58,688 nucleotides of DNA, taken from contig JAHKLW010000022.1 of NCBI GenBank assembly GCA_020854815.1, positions 1-58,688 of the forward strand, written 5' to 3'. Each line of letters opens with the position of its first letter. Position 1 is the first letter of the stretch. The notes beneath the pieces were generated by a model. The model was not told where the DNA came from and did not search any database. It was given only the letters and a program-made list of their open reading frames with translations. Source of the DNA: Methanofastidiosum sp. Its GTDB lineage: Archaea; Methanobacteriota_B; Thermococci; Methanofastidiosales; Methanofastidiosaceae. A program made the position numbers and the translations under genes. Of the stretch, positions 1 to 8,037 are shown piece after piece.

Positions 1-1780
1 CAGTAACTCCTCCATGAGCTGGGTTTGTCACGATTGAAAATGTGAGACTATCGCCGTCTATATCAGAGGCGTTAAGCTTGCCAGACTTAGGAGTGTCTTC
101 TATTACTACAAGAGCCCCATCGAATGTTACTGGTGGATTATCTCTAGCAGTCATCTTCCACCATGTTGAGTTTGTCTCTCCCAAAGGATCTCTAACTAAA
201 AGGCCAAAATACCAATCTTTTTCTCCGTTCCCTCTCAAATCATCTGTAATTGAAAAATTAGCATATGCAGATTGCCATGTTTGATTGTAATCAGGAGAAG
301 TCCATAAATTTTCGAAAGTTTGACTTACCAGCCAAACTGTTTGAACTTCATCCCCATTTGGATCTCCATTATCCTTTCCTTTCATTGTGAAGAGATAACT
401 AAGTCCGTTATCCTCATCATAAATATAACTAGAATTGGTATCCGTCCCTCCTATTGAGAATATAGTCGGGGCATTTGGAGGTTTATTATTTGCTACAATA
501 AATCCTCCCAAATGTTGGTCGCTTAACTTAGTTATTACACAAATTTCAGGATCACATATTGAAAGACTTAAATCGTATTCTCCATCTGGAACAGTAGTGC
601 TATCCCAACTAAAAGATGTTAAAGTTGTATTTTCCACTAAAGTAGTTTCGGTTCCATCACGAGTTAAAACTAATTTATAAGTCAATGGATCATTGTTAGC
701 ATCTGTCGCAGGCAACCATTCTATTAATATTTGTCCACTATAAGCCCCCAATTCTGGGTTTGGAGATGTAAATATCGTTTTAGAGGGCGGTAAGTTAGGA
801 AGTGGCGTATAAAAGAATTCATATGAGTCTGAAGTTGTTCCCGAAGTATTTGTTGCATTTATATCTATTTTTACCCCATCGATAATGTTTACTCTTCTAG
901 CTATGTGGACATGGACATCGGGACTTCCTACTTGAACAGATGGAGCGTTCCAATTTGAAGAGGGAAATCTATTGGCAGTATACCACGCTTGAGTAGTATA
1001 TAAATTTTCATTGTGATATTTTAAATCCCATCCTCTTTGTTCAGGTTCCGCATCGTTGTATAGGATTATCCAAAAGTCATCAGAAACATCAAGTCCTCCT
1101 ATCTTTCCGTTCGTGTCTGTCTTCAAAGGTATTAAGAAGTGAGAGGAATTTGTTGTGTGGTTGTGATTAAAACTATCAGTTCTCAAGATGCTTCCTACAT
1201 AATAACTATTGGATTTAGTTCTCCATTCACTTTGGAAATATGAAGTAGTTTCTCCTTTTCCAATAACGTATATATCTATAGGTGCTGAAGTACTATAGGT
1301 TCGTGGAACTGCATTGAATTCTATCCAAACACTCATATTTGTATCCATTTGAAAAGGGTTAACAAAATGAAATAACTGATAATTATGTCTACGTAGCAAC
1401 ATGCTAGAGGGTGTATTATACCATGTTGTGTCCGAAGTTGTAAAGAATACCTCTGGATATATGTTGTCAGGATAAATGTATTCTTTTTTCCAAATGTCGC
1501 CACTTGCCCAAGTCATGTCAAATTCCAAAGGTTCGCTTGCGCATACACCGTCTATATAATAATCCCAACAATCATTTCCAGATTCGCCATTAATTGCTGT
1601 GACCTTTATTTTTACTGTGTCGGCATTTGTAATGTTTGCTTCTACTGTATATCTCCCAAAATAAGATATATCTAACTCAGGAGAAATTTTCAAATCATTT
1701 ATTGTAGGCGTATCCGATCCAGCGACTATATTTAATCCCACTATAATAGTTAACAGAGTAACAAAGATTATTTTTTTCAT
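1..1780 (-). CDS. Large secreted surface protein with FnIII/Ig-like modules (3' end outside window)
   Basis: An open frame runs from an ATG at 1780 to the window edge (593 codons) with no stop. It begins with a signal peptide (MKKIIFVTLLTIIVGLNIVAG). A Trp/Tyr-rich beta region follows (roughly residues 25-300), then fibronectin-type stretches marked by PPSKTIFTSPNPELG and PPNAPTIFSIGG, and at the edge a cadherin/bacterial-Ig-like repeat with ASDIDGDSLTFSIVTNPAHG. N-x-S/T sequons are frequent. A Shine-Dalgarno GAGGATACTA sits directly before the ATG, and a TATA box lies about 75 nt upstream. The architecture is typical of archaeal cell-surface adhesins or S-layer-associated proteins. No catalytic domain is visible, so no enzymatic role is assigned. 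The C-terminal anchor and the true length cannot be seen. Confidence 0.85.
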   Translation of the reverse strand, partial: MKKIIFVTLLTIIVGLNIVAGSDTPTINDLKISPELDISYFGRYTVEANITNADTVKIKVTAINGESGNDCWDYYIDGVCASEPLEFDMTWASGDIWKKEYIYPDNIYPEVFFTTSDTTWYNTPSSMLLRRHNYQLFHFVNPFQMDTNMSVWIEFNAVPRTYSTSAPIDIYVIGKGETTSYFQSEWRTKSNSYYVGSILRTDSFNHNHTTNSSHFLIPLKTDTNGKIGGLDVSDDFWIILYNDAEPEQRGWDLKYHNENLYTTQAWYTANRFPSSNWNAPSVQVGSPDVHVHIARRVNIIDGVKIDINATNTSGTTSDSYEFFYTPLPNLPPSKTIFTSPNPELGAYSGQILIEWLPATDANNDPLTYKLVLTRDGTETTLVENTTLTSFSWDSTTVPDGEYDLSLSICDPEICVITKLSDQHLGGFIVANNKPPNAPTIFSIGGTDTNSSYIYDEDNGLSYLFTMKGKDNGDPNGDEVQTVWLVSQTFENLWTSPDYNQTWQSAYANFSITDDLRGNGEKDWYFGLLVRDPLGETNSTWWKMTARDNPPVTFDGALVVIEDTPKSGKLNASDIDGDSLTFSIVTNPAHGGVT

Positions 1781-1850
1781 TAGTATCCTCTTAATTATTA
1801 CATACAAGCGAGAGTAATCGTTGTAAAATTAATATTGTATGGATGGTCAA

Positions 1851-1866
1851 AGTTTATAAATATTTC
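1851..1866 (-). promoter_or_regulatory. TATA promoter of the surface-protein gene
   Basis: On the minus strand this reads GAAATATTTATAAACT, an archaeal TATA box with an A-rich BRE-like flank. Transcription would start near 1830, giving a leader of about 50 nt that includes the SD before the ATG at 1780. It lies in the 195-nt gap after sepS, so the surface gene appears to have its own promoter. Confidence 0.5.
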
Positions 1867-1975
1867 GTTAATCTCTCCCCATTGGATAGTCGCCACAAAT
1901 AAATTAGAAAAATTAAAAGCTTTAGAACTGATATAGTCTAAACAATCAAAAAAATTCAAAGAAAGAATATAAAAA

Positions 1976-3418
1976 TTATTGTATCTTCCACTTTACAGTT
2001 GTAAATACCGGACCTCTAATATCTATCTTACCTTTACCCCTTAGGTACTGGTGAATGTATGTCGGAAGGGATATATTGATATCAGAAATGCTTCTGACTA
2101 TAGGGATTCTTTCTTCGTACTCTCCCTGTTCTTTGGTCGCCTCTATTTTTGAAACAACTTTTCTAAAGAAAGCCTCAAGATATGAAATTTTGGTATCAAC
2201 GCCATTCTTTATTATATTTAGGGAATTTGGATCTGTTGAATCTTGAAGTATTCCAACCATGACTTTTTCTAAGACATAAATCTGATTGAATCCTGCAGGC
2301 CCAATTAATTTAGTATTTTCCTCAGGTTCTACAATCATTACCTCTATTTTTCTGCCCAGAAAATCTCCTTTGTAAGAAGTAAAGTCGCATGGTGATTGTG
2401 CATCTTTGTTTTGCCGTGCAGTTTCAATTAAAGCCTTCAATAATTTTTCTCCGTCTGATGTTTTAATATCCTGAACAAACTCAATAGATTTTGCAATATC
2501 TTGATCGGAAAAGTCAATTTTGTAAAACTGTGGATATATCAGCTCACGAATATCATTTACTCCGCTTCGGATCATAGATATTCTTTCTGCACCTTGCCCA
2601 ATATTTAAGACATCATACGGGATTTTGTATTTCTTCAAGACTTCCGCGGAATATAATCCAAAGTCAGCAATCTCTATCCAGTCCCCTAATTTAATAAACG
2701 CTTCATGCTCAGTTCCAGCTTCATAGTAACTTGCACTTCTTTTTTTGACCTTGAATTTGACTTTGTCGAAGCCAAGTCTTTCTGTGAAATTTGTTACAAT
2801 TTCTTTTCCTAATTCGGGAGATATTTCTTTGTCCATGACAACACATGATGCAGAGAAGTGGCTTCTAAGATGTGTCTGGTCTTCTCGCTGCTCACGTCTG
2901 AAACATCTGTCAATTGAAAATAATTTTAATGGAAGTTCACTCCTACCAGCAAGAGCTTGTAGAGTAATAAACCATCCGGAAGTCATATGAGACCTTAAAG
3001 TGAGATTTGTAGGAACTGGAATTAATTCTTTAAACTCTTTGAAAAGGTCCAATACTTTTTCAGCCGCTTCAAATTCAATTCCCAGGCCTTTGGATATTGC
3101 TTCAACAAAGTCGTCACCTTCTATAGTACCTCTCTTATAATCTTGTAGAGTTCTTTCAAGATTTCTGCTCCTTCTTTCGTCTAGTTCTACATAATTAGAT
3201 ATCTTATCTTTGACTTCCTTTGAGAGGCCAACGTTTGGTCTTGGAAGTCCAGCTAGGTAATATACCCTATCAAGTATGGCAGGAGTCTCTGAACCCCACT
3301 GTCTGTACATATCATCATCAGTTATGAAAAGAGGATTGAAAACCTCATCAAAATCAAGATCAAGATAAATGTTCCTAAGAATGGATATTGTTTCTTCTAA
3401 AACATGTGGCTTACCCAT
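1976..3418 (-). CDS. sepS: O-phosphoseryl-tRNA(Cys) synthetase, SepRS
   Basis: This class II synthetase charges tRNA-Cys with phosphoserine, which SepCysS converts to Cys in the methanogen indirect pathway. Family hallmarks are present: LTLRSHMTSGWFITL, the motif-2 block DRCFRREQREDQTHLRSHFSAS, ASYYEAGTEHEAF, DWIEIADFGLYS and NIGQGAERISM. The 480 residues are shorter than the roughly 535 I recall for Methanocaldococcus SepRS. The protein starts at the GKPHVL block, without the usual N-terminal extension of about 45-60 residues. An in-frame TAG lies two codons before the ATG, so no longer start exists without a frameshift. A purine-rich GGGAGAGGGG precedes the ATG. The start overlaps the end of the upstream SecB-like gene by 8 nt, implying co-transcription. 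No SepCysS gene is in the window. Confidence 0.93.
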   Translation of the reverse strand: MGKPHVLEETISILRNIYLDLDFDEVFNPLFITDDDMYRQWGSETPAILDRVYYLAGLPRPNVGLSKEVKDKISNYVELDERRSRNLERTLQDYKRGTIEGDDFVEAISKGLGIEFEAAEKVLDLFKEFKELIPVPTNLTLRSHMTSGWFITLQALAGRSELPLKLFSIDRCFRREQREDQTHLRSHFSASCVVMDKEISPELGKEIVTNFTERLGFDKVKFKVKKRSASYYEAGTEHEAFIKLGDWIEIADFGLYSAEVLKKYKIPYDVLNIGQGAERISMIRSGVNDIRELIYPQFYKIDFSDQDIAKSIEFVQDIKTSDGEKLLKALIETARQNKDAQSPCDFTSYKGDFLGRKIEVMIVEPEENTKLIGPAGFNQIYVLEKVMVGILQDSTDPNSLNIIKNGVDTKISYLEAFFRKVVSKIEATKEQGEYEERIPIVRSISDINISLPTYIHQYLRGKGKIDIRGPVFTTVKWKIQ

Positions 3419-3830
3419 AAACTAGCCCCTCTCCCGGATCAACTTCTCTCTTTGGTGAAACTGAAGGCATGGAAACAGGGGATGGAACGTTTATATCATT
3501 AGAAACGCCTACCGCCTCAACAAAACATCTGTATAGTATTGCATTGTGAATAAAAAGATATTTGCCAGTATCAAGCTTCTTTTTCTCTTTCCATTCATTA
3601 AATAGTTCTTCTTTTTCAGGGCCATCGTAAATAAAAACGCCTTCAATTTTAATTGAGCAAACATTGGGGCTATAATTGCAGCAGAAAACAAATTCTATGA
3701 AAATATTGTTATTATTGCTGAAATACGCATCTGTTAAGGTTAAGTTGCTTGAAATATTAACAGATGGCGATCCTTCATCGACTCTGATAAATCTTTTGGC
3801 TTCAATGCCAGTTAAAATTACGCCCCCCAT
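3411..3830 (-). CDS. SecB-like conserved archaeal protein
   Basis: A small protein of 139 residues from the ATG at 3830. The sequence has alternating hydrophobic strands (FIEFVFCCNYSPNVCSIKIEG), then WKEKKKL, then a helix HNAILYRCFVEAVGVS ending in a proline-rich PSPVSMPSV. The pattern matches archaeal SecB-like proteins as I remember them (Methanocaldococcus MJ0357 type), which end in a proline-rich element. Function in archaea is unproven; a chaperone or antitoxin-associated role is conjecture. A TTG at 3842 extends the frame by four codons. I prefer ATG 3830 because a TATA-like TTATATATAA near 3853-3862 sits about 26 nt upstream, as expected for a leaderless transcript. The stop overlaps sepS by 8 nt. 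Confidence 0.6.
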   Translation of the reverse strand: MGGVILTGIEAKRFIRVDEGSPSVNISSNLTLTDAYFSNNNNIFIEFVFCCNYSPNVCSIKIEGVFIYDGPEKEELFNEWKEKKKLDTGKYLFIHNAILYRCFVEAVGVSNDINVPSPVSMPSVSPKREVDPGEGLVYG

Positions 3831-3879
3831 AATACCATCCAAAAGTATGAGATATTATATATAAGATTAACTTATTTAA

Positions 3880-4794
3880 TCAATCCTTGGATAATAAGAC
3901 AACTCTTGATTCTGGTGCCGAATCAATTGCCCGATACCCGGATGTTTCTTCAAATTTTTTACAGAATTCTTGTATATCCTCAAACATAGGCATGTTTTCT
4001 ACTTCAAGCCTTTTTCTAGAATATCCTACAAACATGTAAGCTTTAGCCTCAATAAAATCCGGATTTGCCTTTTCTATAATTTTTGAGTATTCATCGATAT
4101 CCGCCATATTATAATCCTTTACAAGTGTCAGCCTAATTATTCTCCTTTTTGTTTTAATCGTTGGTAGAACTTCCAAAGATTCATTTAGCTTTTCCCATCC
4201 ATCTCTAATTTGCGGATTACATACTCTTTCATAAGTCTCTTTTGTGGGTGCTGGCAATGTGATGTAAAGGTTATCTGGATACGTATTCATTGATGAAAGC
4301 ACTTCTGGAGTTGTTCCGTTTGTCACGAGGAATGTCGAGAAATTTCTTTTTCTAAATCCATCTATTAGCCCAGATAGATCAGGATAAAGCGTAGGCTCAC
4401 CTGCAAGAGAAATTGCAACGTTTGTTGGATTTTCTGCTTCTTTTAATTTATTAATGTTGACCTTTTCGAGGAAGCCGTGGTATACTGAGAGTAGTTCTCT
4501 TTGTGCCTCTATGCATCCTTCAATTATAGTCTCAGGATCATCATACTTAGCGAGATTATCTTCATTGTACTCAACTGGCCGCCAACAGAACAAACACTTG
4601 TGCGTACACCAAGCAACTGAGGGGGTCATCTGGAGACACCTATGGCTTTCAATCCCATAGAATTTTTGTTTATAACAAACTCTATCTTCAGTTAAACTTT
4701 TCTTTGTCCAGTGACAGATTTTTACTGCGCTATGTTCCCCAACAATCCTGTATTTCTGCCTCTTCAGTATACTCCAAACTTTCTCCATTGCCAT
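3880..4794 (-). CDS. taw1: 4-demethylwyosine synthase Taw1 (radical SAM)
   Basis: Makes the tricyclic imG-14 base from m1G37 of tRNA-Phe using pyruvate. The radical-SAM cysteines form CTHKCLFC (C63, C67, C70), and the second iron-sulfur cluster cysteines C27, C40 and C53 are spaced as in characterised Taw1, offset by one. The conserved YRIVGEHSAVKICHW block precedes them, and WRPVEY and SLAGEPTLYPDL follow. At 304 residues the length is normal. The first 65 nt overlap the end of the DHH phosphoesterase gene. The overlap is real because conserved N-terminal residues are needed. Trm5, the enzyme supplying m1G37, is at 16.1-17.1 kb, so two wyosine-pathway steps are present. Confidence 0.93.
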   Translation of the reverse strand: MAMEKVWSILKRQKYRIVGEHSAVKICHWTKKSLTEDRVCYKQKFYGIESHRCLQMTPSVAWCTHKCLFCWRPVEYNEDNLAKYDDPETIIEGCIEAQRELLSVYHGFLEKVNINKLKEAENPTNVAISLAGEPTLYPDLSGLIDGFRKRNFSTFLVTNGTTPEVLSSMNTYPDNLYITLPAPTKETYERVCNPQIRDGWEKLNESLEVLPTIKTKRRIIRLTLVKDYNMADIDEYSKIIEKANPDFIEAKAYMFVGYSRKRLEVENMPMFEDIQEFCKKFEETSGYRAIDSAPESRVVLLSKD

Positions 4795-5794
4795 GGCCTC
4801 CTAGATCCTGAATAAAAAGCTCTACGCATTTTTTTAATCCTTCTTCCATGTTATTTTTACCGTTGGCCCCGGCAGCCCCTTTGTGTCCGCCACCCTCGCC
4901 ACCAATTACTGGAGCTACTTGAGACATTATCTTGGCAAGATTAATTCCTTTGTCAATGACTGATTTTTTGGCCCTGCCACTTATCCTAACTTCACTTCCA
5001 TTATCTGCACCAACAAATGCAACATCTGCACCTGTTGAAAGGATGGCCTTTGCTGCTAGGGCCTCACAACTCGAAACATTTGAAGTTGCAATAATAAAAT
5101 CTGAAACACTATAAAGTTTCATTCTTTGATGTGCCTTTAGAATGGCTATCTTCTTTGATATATCATCTTCAACTCTTAGAAGCTCATCAACGTCTGATAT
5201 ATGGTACCCTCTTTTAAAAATATGAATCAAAGTTTTCAAAGTGTTTACATCAGAAAATCTCATGTGGCCCGTATCAGTAACTATTCCGGTGAGAATAGCT
5301 CGAATAATCTTATCGCAGTTTGTATTTTCTTTATCGATTAATCCTTCATCCCTCATTTTTAGCATGATGTCAAATATAATTTCGGCTGTAGAAGTCCTTT
5401 CCTTATTGATAAAATATGTGTATTTAGTTCCCTTGAATTTGTTTGTATCAAATGTTTCGTGATGATCAATTGATATTACAACTTCAGCTTTCTCAACCAT
5501 GCTCTCAAAAATTCCAAGCTGCACGGGGGTAGAAGTGTCAAGTATTATCAGATTTTTATGATCTGTGGGTGCTGCGACGATAAAATCCCCAAGACTAGAA
5601 ATTAGATTCTTTGACAAATTGTTTAAAGTTTCTGCCGCAATCATTATATTTTTGCCCTGGGATTTTAACAATTCCTTTAAAGCAATCGCACTCCCTATGG
5701 CATCAGGATCGGCATTTTGATGAAGAAGTATTATGTATTGATCTTGGCGCAATAAAATTTCCATTAATCTAGTATACTCTACATTACTTAACAT
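4730..5794 (-). CDS. DHH/DHHA1 phosphoesterase (NrnA/GdpP-like)
   Basis: N-terminal DHH domain: HQNADPDAIGSAIAL (metal-binding D-x-D), LDTS and the signature ISIDHHETFD. C-terminal DHHA1 domain: SGRAKKS and GGEGGGHKGAAGA. The roughly 330-residue core resembles nanoRNase/pAp-phosphatase or cyclic-dinucleotide phosphodiesterase enzymes, Mn-dependent in known members; the exact substrate cannot be read from the sequence. No membrane or PAS segments precede the DHH domain, so it is a soluble stand-alone type. The last 22 residues (from GHGNGES on) overlap the taw1 start in another frame and look like a low-conservation tail. Likely co-transcribed with prefoldin beta (30-nt gap) upstream and taw1 downstream. 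Confidence 0.85.
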   Translation of the reverse strand: MLSNVEYTRLMEILLRQDQYIILLHQNADPDAIGSAIALKELLKSQGKNIMIAAETLNNLSKNLISSLGDFIVAAPTDHKNLIILDTSTPVQLGIFESMVEKAEVVISIDHHETFDTNKFKGTKYTYFINKERTSTAEIIFDIMLKMRDEGLIDKENTNCDKIIRAILTGIVTDTGHMRFSDVNTLKTLIHIFKRGYHISDVDELLRVEDDISKKIAILKAHQRMKLYSVSDFIIATSNVSSCEALAAKAILSTGADVAFVGADNGSEVRISGRAKKSVIDKGINLAKIMSQVAPVIGGEGGGHKGAAGANGKNNMEEGLKKCVELFIQDLGGHGNGESLEYTEEAEIQDCWGT

Positions 5795-5823
5795 TTATTC
5801 ATTCTCAACAAATTAATCAAAGC

Positions 5824-6177
5824 TTAGCCTGACGTAGGTTGTCCACCTAAAGCCTTCTGAAGACTTTTCTGCATCTCTTCAAGTTTCTTCTTCACTCTAT
5901 CTTCTTGTTTTTCGATAGTAGTAATCCGGATACCGATGGACTCCTTCTTCTTGTTAAGATCATCCAACATATCTGATTTTTCAGATTTTATTAGAATGCT
6001 ACCAATACTCTTGTAAAGAACTGGATTTTCAGTCTTTGAAAGCTCAGTCAACGCTGCCTCTGTTTCATTCATTTCCAATTTCAAAGATTGTAATTGGCTA
6101 ACTATTATCTGGTACTGACTCTGCAACTGTTGAAATTGCATTAGTTCCTGTTGTATATTTTCCGGAATATTCTGCAA
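5824..6177 (-). CDS. pfdB: Prefoldin beta subunit
   Basis: 117 residues with two long coiled-coil helices (about 5-45 and 75-110) flanking a beta-hairpin region around TENPVLYKSIGSILIKS, the classic prefoldin beta layout. Prefoldin captures unfolded chains and delivers them to the thermosome. The C-terminal tail (GGQPTSG) is disordered. AATATTGAGGTGATG-like sequence before the ATG supplies a good SD. First gene of the minus-strand group leading to DHH and taw1. It is divergent from nadM, with about 100 nt of AT-rich promoter sequence between them. Confidence 0.93.
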   Translation of the reverse strand: MQNIPENIQQELMQFQQLQSQYQIIVSQLQSLKLEMNETEAALTELSKTENPVLYKSIGSILIKSEKSDMLDDLNKKKESIGIRITTIEKQEDRVKKKLEEMQKSLQKALGGQPTSG

Positions 6178-6278
6178 AAAACATCACCTCAATATTATCT
6201 ATAATCCAATCTAAAAAACAACAATTATAAACCTTTGGGTAGCATAAGTTTAAATAATCTTAAGAGAAGTGAGAATTT

Positions 6279-6830
6279 ATGAGGGCACTATACATAGGTA
6301 GATTCCAACCATTTCACTTGGGACATCTCCATGTTGTTAAGCTTATTCTAAAATCTTCAAAGGAGATTATTATTGCGATAGGTAGTTCTCAAGTTTCACA
6401 TACAGTTCAAAATCCATTCACTGCGGGAGAGCGTTTTCTTATGATCAAAAAGACATTAGAAACTGAAGGTGTTGATCTAAGACGTGTTCACATTTTACCT
6501 GTGCCTGACATTTATAGAAATGCATTGTGGGTCAAACATGTTGAAACTATTACCCCTCCTTTTGATGTAGTCTATGCAAATGAACCTGTGACAGTTCGAC
6601 TGTTCAAAGAGTCTTCTTATGATGTCAGAGGGCCTGAATTCTACAACAGACCCATATATTCTGGTGAAGAGATACGAAATAGAATCTTAAACAATGGGAA
6701 CTGGGAGAGTCTAGTACCTAAAGCCACAGCCGACGTTATAAAAGATATTGATGGTGTGGCAAGACTTTTTGAAATAATAAAATCTGACAAGAAAGAAACT
6801 TCGTATCAAGAGATGTCAAACTCGGTCTAG
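6279..6830 (+). CDS. nadM: Nicotinamide-nucleotide adenylyltransferase
   Basis: Nucleotidyltransferase of NAD synthesis (NMN + ATP to NAD). The N-terminus ALYIGRFQPFHLGHL carries the GRFQPxHxGH nucleotide-binding signature. IAIGSSQVSHTVQNPFTAGER and YSGEEIRNRI (the ISSTxIR-like motif) are also present. 183 residues match archaeal NadM. TTTAAATAAT (about 6249-6258) lies around 26 nt upstream of the ATG, so the mRNA may be leaderless or very short-leadered. An embedded GTGAG could act as a weak SD. Confidence 0.93.
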   Translation: MRALYIGRFQPFHLGHLHVVKLILKSSKEIIIAIGSSQVSHTVQNPFTAGERFLMIKKTLETEGVDLRRVHILPVPDIYRNALWVKHVETITPPFDVVYANEPVTVRLFKESSYDVRGPEFYNRPIYSGEEIRNRILNNGNWESLVPKATADVIKDIDGVARLFEIIKSDKKETSYQEMSNSV

Positions 6831-6876
6831 TCGATAATTTTAAATACTGTTTTATAATAAATCACAAGGTTAGGTT

Positions 6877-7398
6877 ATGGAAAATAAAAGTATTTTTGCC
6901 GCCAGAGAGATATCTGAGATGGCAATAGCAATTGCTCTTTCAACCGTTCTTAGCTTCATCAAAGTTTTCCAGATGCCACAGGGCGGATCAATTACAGCAG
7001 GAAGCATGATTCCTATAATATTTTTAGCGCTCAGAAACAGACCCAAGGTTGCACTTACGGGGGCTATTCTTTATGGCGTTGTTCAATTTATGATTGAGCC
7101 TTTCTTTGTTCATCCGGCACAATTTCTTTTGGATTATCCCTTAGCCTTTGGTGCACTTGGTGTTGCCACTTTTTTAAAGAAATATCCTTTTGTTGGAGCA
7201 AGCATAGGTGTATCTCTAAGATTTGTTTGCCACTTTCTTTCAGGATTTATATTCTTTGGAATGTACGCTCCCGAAGGTATTAATCCAGCTTATTATTCGG
7301 CTATTTACAATGGGTCTTACTTATTGCCTGAACTTTTTGTAACAGCGATATTTATTTATATACTGTCTAAGAAGAAGTTAATAGATGCCTTCAAATAA
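6877..7398 (+). CDS. thiT: ThiT-type thiamine transporter (ECF S component)
   Basis: Integral membrane protein of 173 residues with about six hydrophobic helices. It contains the ThiT/YuaJ features MPQGGSITAGSMIPI, GVVQFMIEPFFVHPAQFLLDYPLAFGALG and YAPEGINPAYYSAIYNGSYLLPE, the aromatic/Pro-rich thiamine-binding loops. ECF S components need the shared EcfAAT module, which is not in this window. AAGGTTAGG precedes the ATG. The next gene, thiamine pyrophosphokinase, overlaps its 3' end by 14 nt, which strongly supports thiamine as substrate. No TPP riboswitch fits in the 46-nt gap upstream. Confidence 0.92.
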   Translation: MENKSIFAAREISEMAIAIALSTVLSFIKVFQMPQGGSITAGSMIPIIFLALRNRPKVALTGAILYGVVQFMIEPFFVHPAQFLLDYPLAFGALGVATFLKKYPFVGASIGVSLRFVCHFLSGFIFFGMYAPEGINPAYYSAIYNGSYLLPELFVTAIFIYILSKKKLIDAFK

Positions 7399-8014
7399 AA
7401 GAACACTGATAATACTAAGTGAATCTGAGCCCTGTTATCTAGAAGATAGTTTTGATCTTATAGTTGCCGCAGATGGCGGATATAAGACCGCTAAAAAAAT
7501 GAATCTAAATATCGATGTTCTTCTTGGAGATTTTGATTCAATTACCCCTGAAGAAATTAAAGAAGCAGAATCAAAAGGAATTAAAACTGTATCATTCCCA
7601 ACTGACAAAGACAAGACCGATGGAGAGTTAGCAGTTGATTATGCTATTTCTGAAGGATCAAAAGAACTTGTAATCCTTGGCAGTTTCAAAGAAGAGCTTG
7701 ATCATGCACTAGGAAATCTATTTTTACTTTTCAAGATAGACAAGGTTGGGATTAAGTCAAAGCTCCTTACCCAAGAATATGAGATCGAAATAATAACTAA
7801 TGAGAAAGAATATCTCCTTGAAACAGGGCATGAATTATCCCTCATACCAGTTTCTGAAATAGTTCAAGATCTTAGTATAGAAGGCTGCAAATATAATCTC
7901 AAAAATGTAAACGTTGGAATGGGCCAAACTCTAACATTAAGGAATATTATAATTGACAAAAAGGCAAAAGTATATTTTAAAAAAGGTAAAGTTTTATCAA
8001 TCCTAAAAATATAA
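7385..8014 (+). CDS. thiN: Thiamine pyrophosphokinase
   Basis: Converts imported thiamine to TPP. Motifs: VAADGGYKTA near the N-terminus, LGDFDSI (substrate/metal-binding GDFDS), FPTDKDKTDGELAVDYA (the D-K-T-D segment) and GSFKEELDHALGN (usual G-x-x-x-x-R-x-DH-x-x-x-N, with E in place of R). The C-terminal part is beta-rich, as in the TPK B1-binding domain. 209 residues is normal. The start overlaps thiT by 14 nt, so the two are translationally linked. It ends 23 nt before the E1-like gene. Confidence 0.92.
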   Translation: MPSNKRTLIILSESEPCYLEDSFDLIVAADGGYKTAKKMNLNIDVLLGDFDSITPEEIKEAESKGIKTVSFPTDKDKTDGELAVDYAISEGSKELVILGSFKEELDHALGNLFLLFKIDKVGIKSKLLTQEYEIEIITNEKEYLLETGHELSLIPVSEIVQDLSIEGCKYNLKNVNVGMGQTLTLRNIIIDKKAKVYFKKGKVLSILKI

Positions 8015-8028
8015 TATATTATTAATGT

Positions 8029-8034
8029 GGTGAT
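8029..8034 (+). promoter_or_regulatory. Shine-Dalgarno that sets an AUA start
   Basis: GGTGAT complements the archaeal 16S 3' end. It is followed by CCC and then ATA. The distance from GGTGA to the presumed start (4 nt) equals that in GGTGAATCAATG at the beta-helix gene at 20.5 kb. No ATG, GTG or TTG exists in the correct frame between the preceding in-frame stop (8023-8025) and the conserved N-terminus. Confidence 0.55.
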
Positions 8035-8037
8035 CCC

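Noticed and set aside
6831-6876. TPP riboswitch before thiT
   Set aside because: Only 46 AT-rich nt, with no CUGAGA-type THI-box elements and too short for the aptamer.
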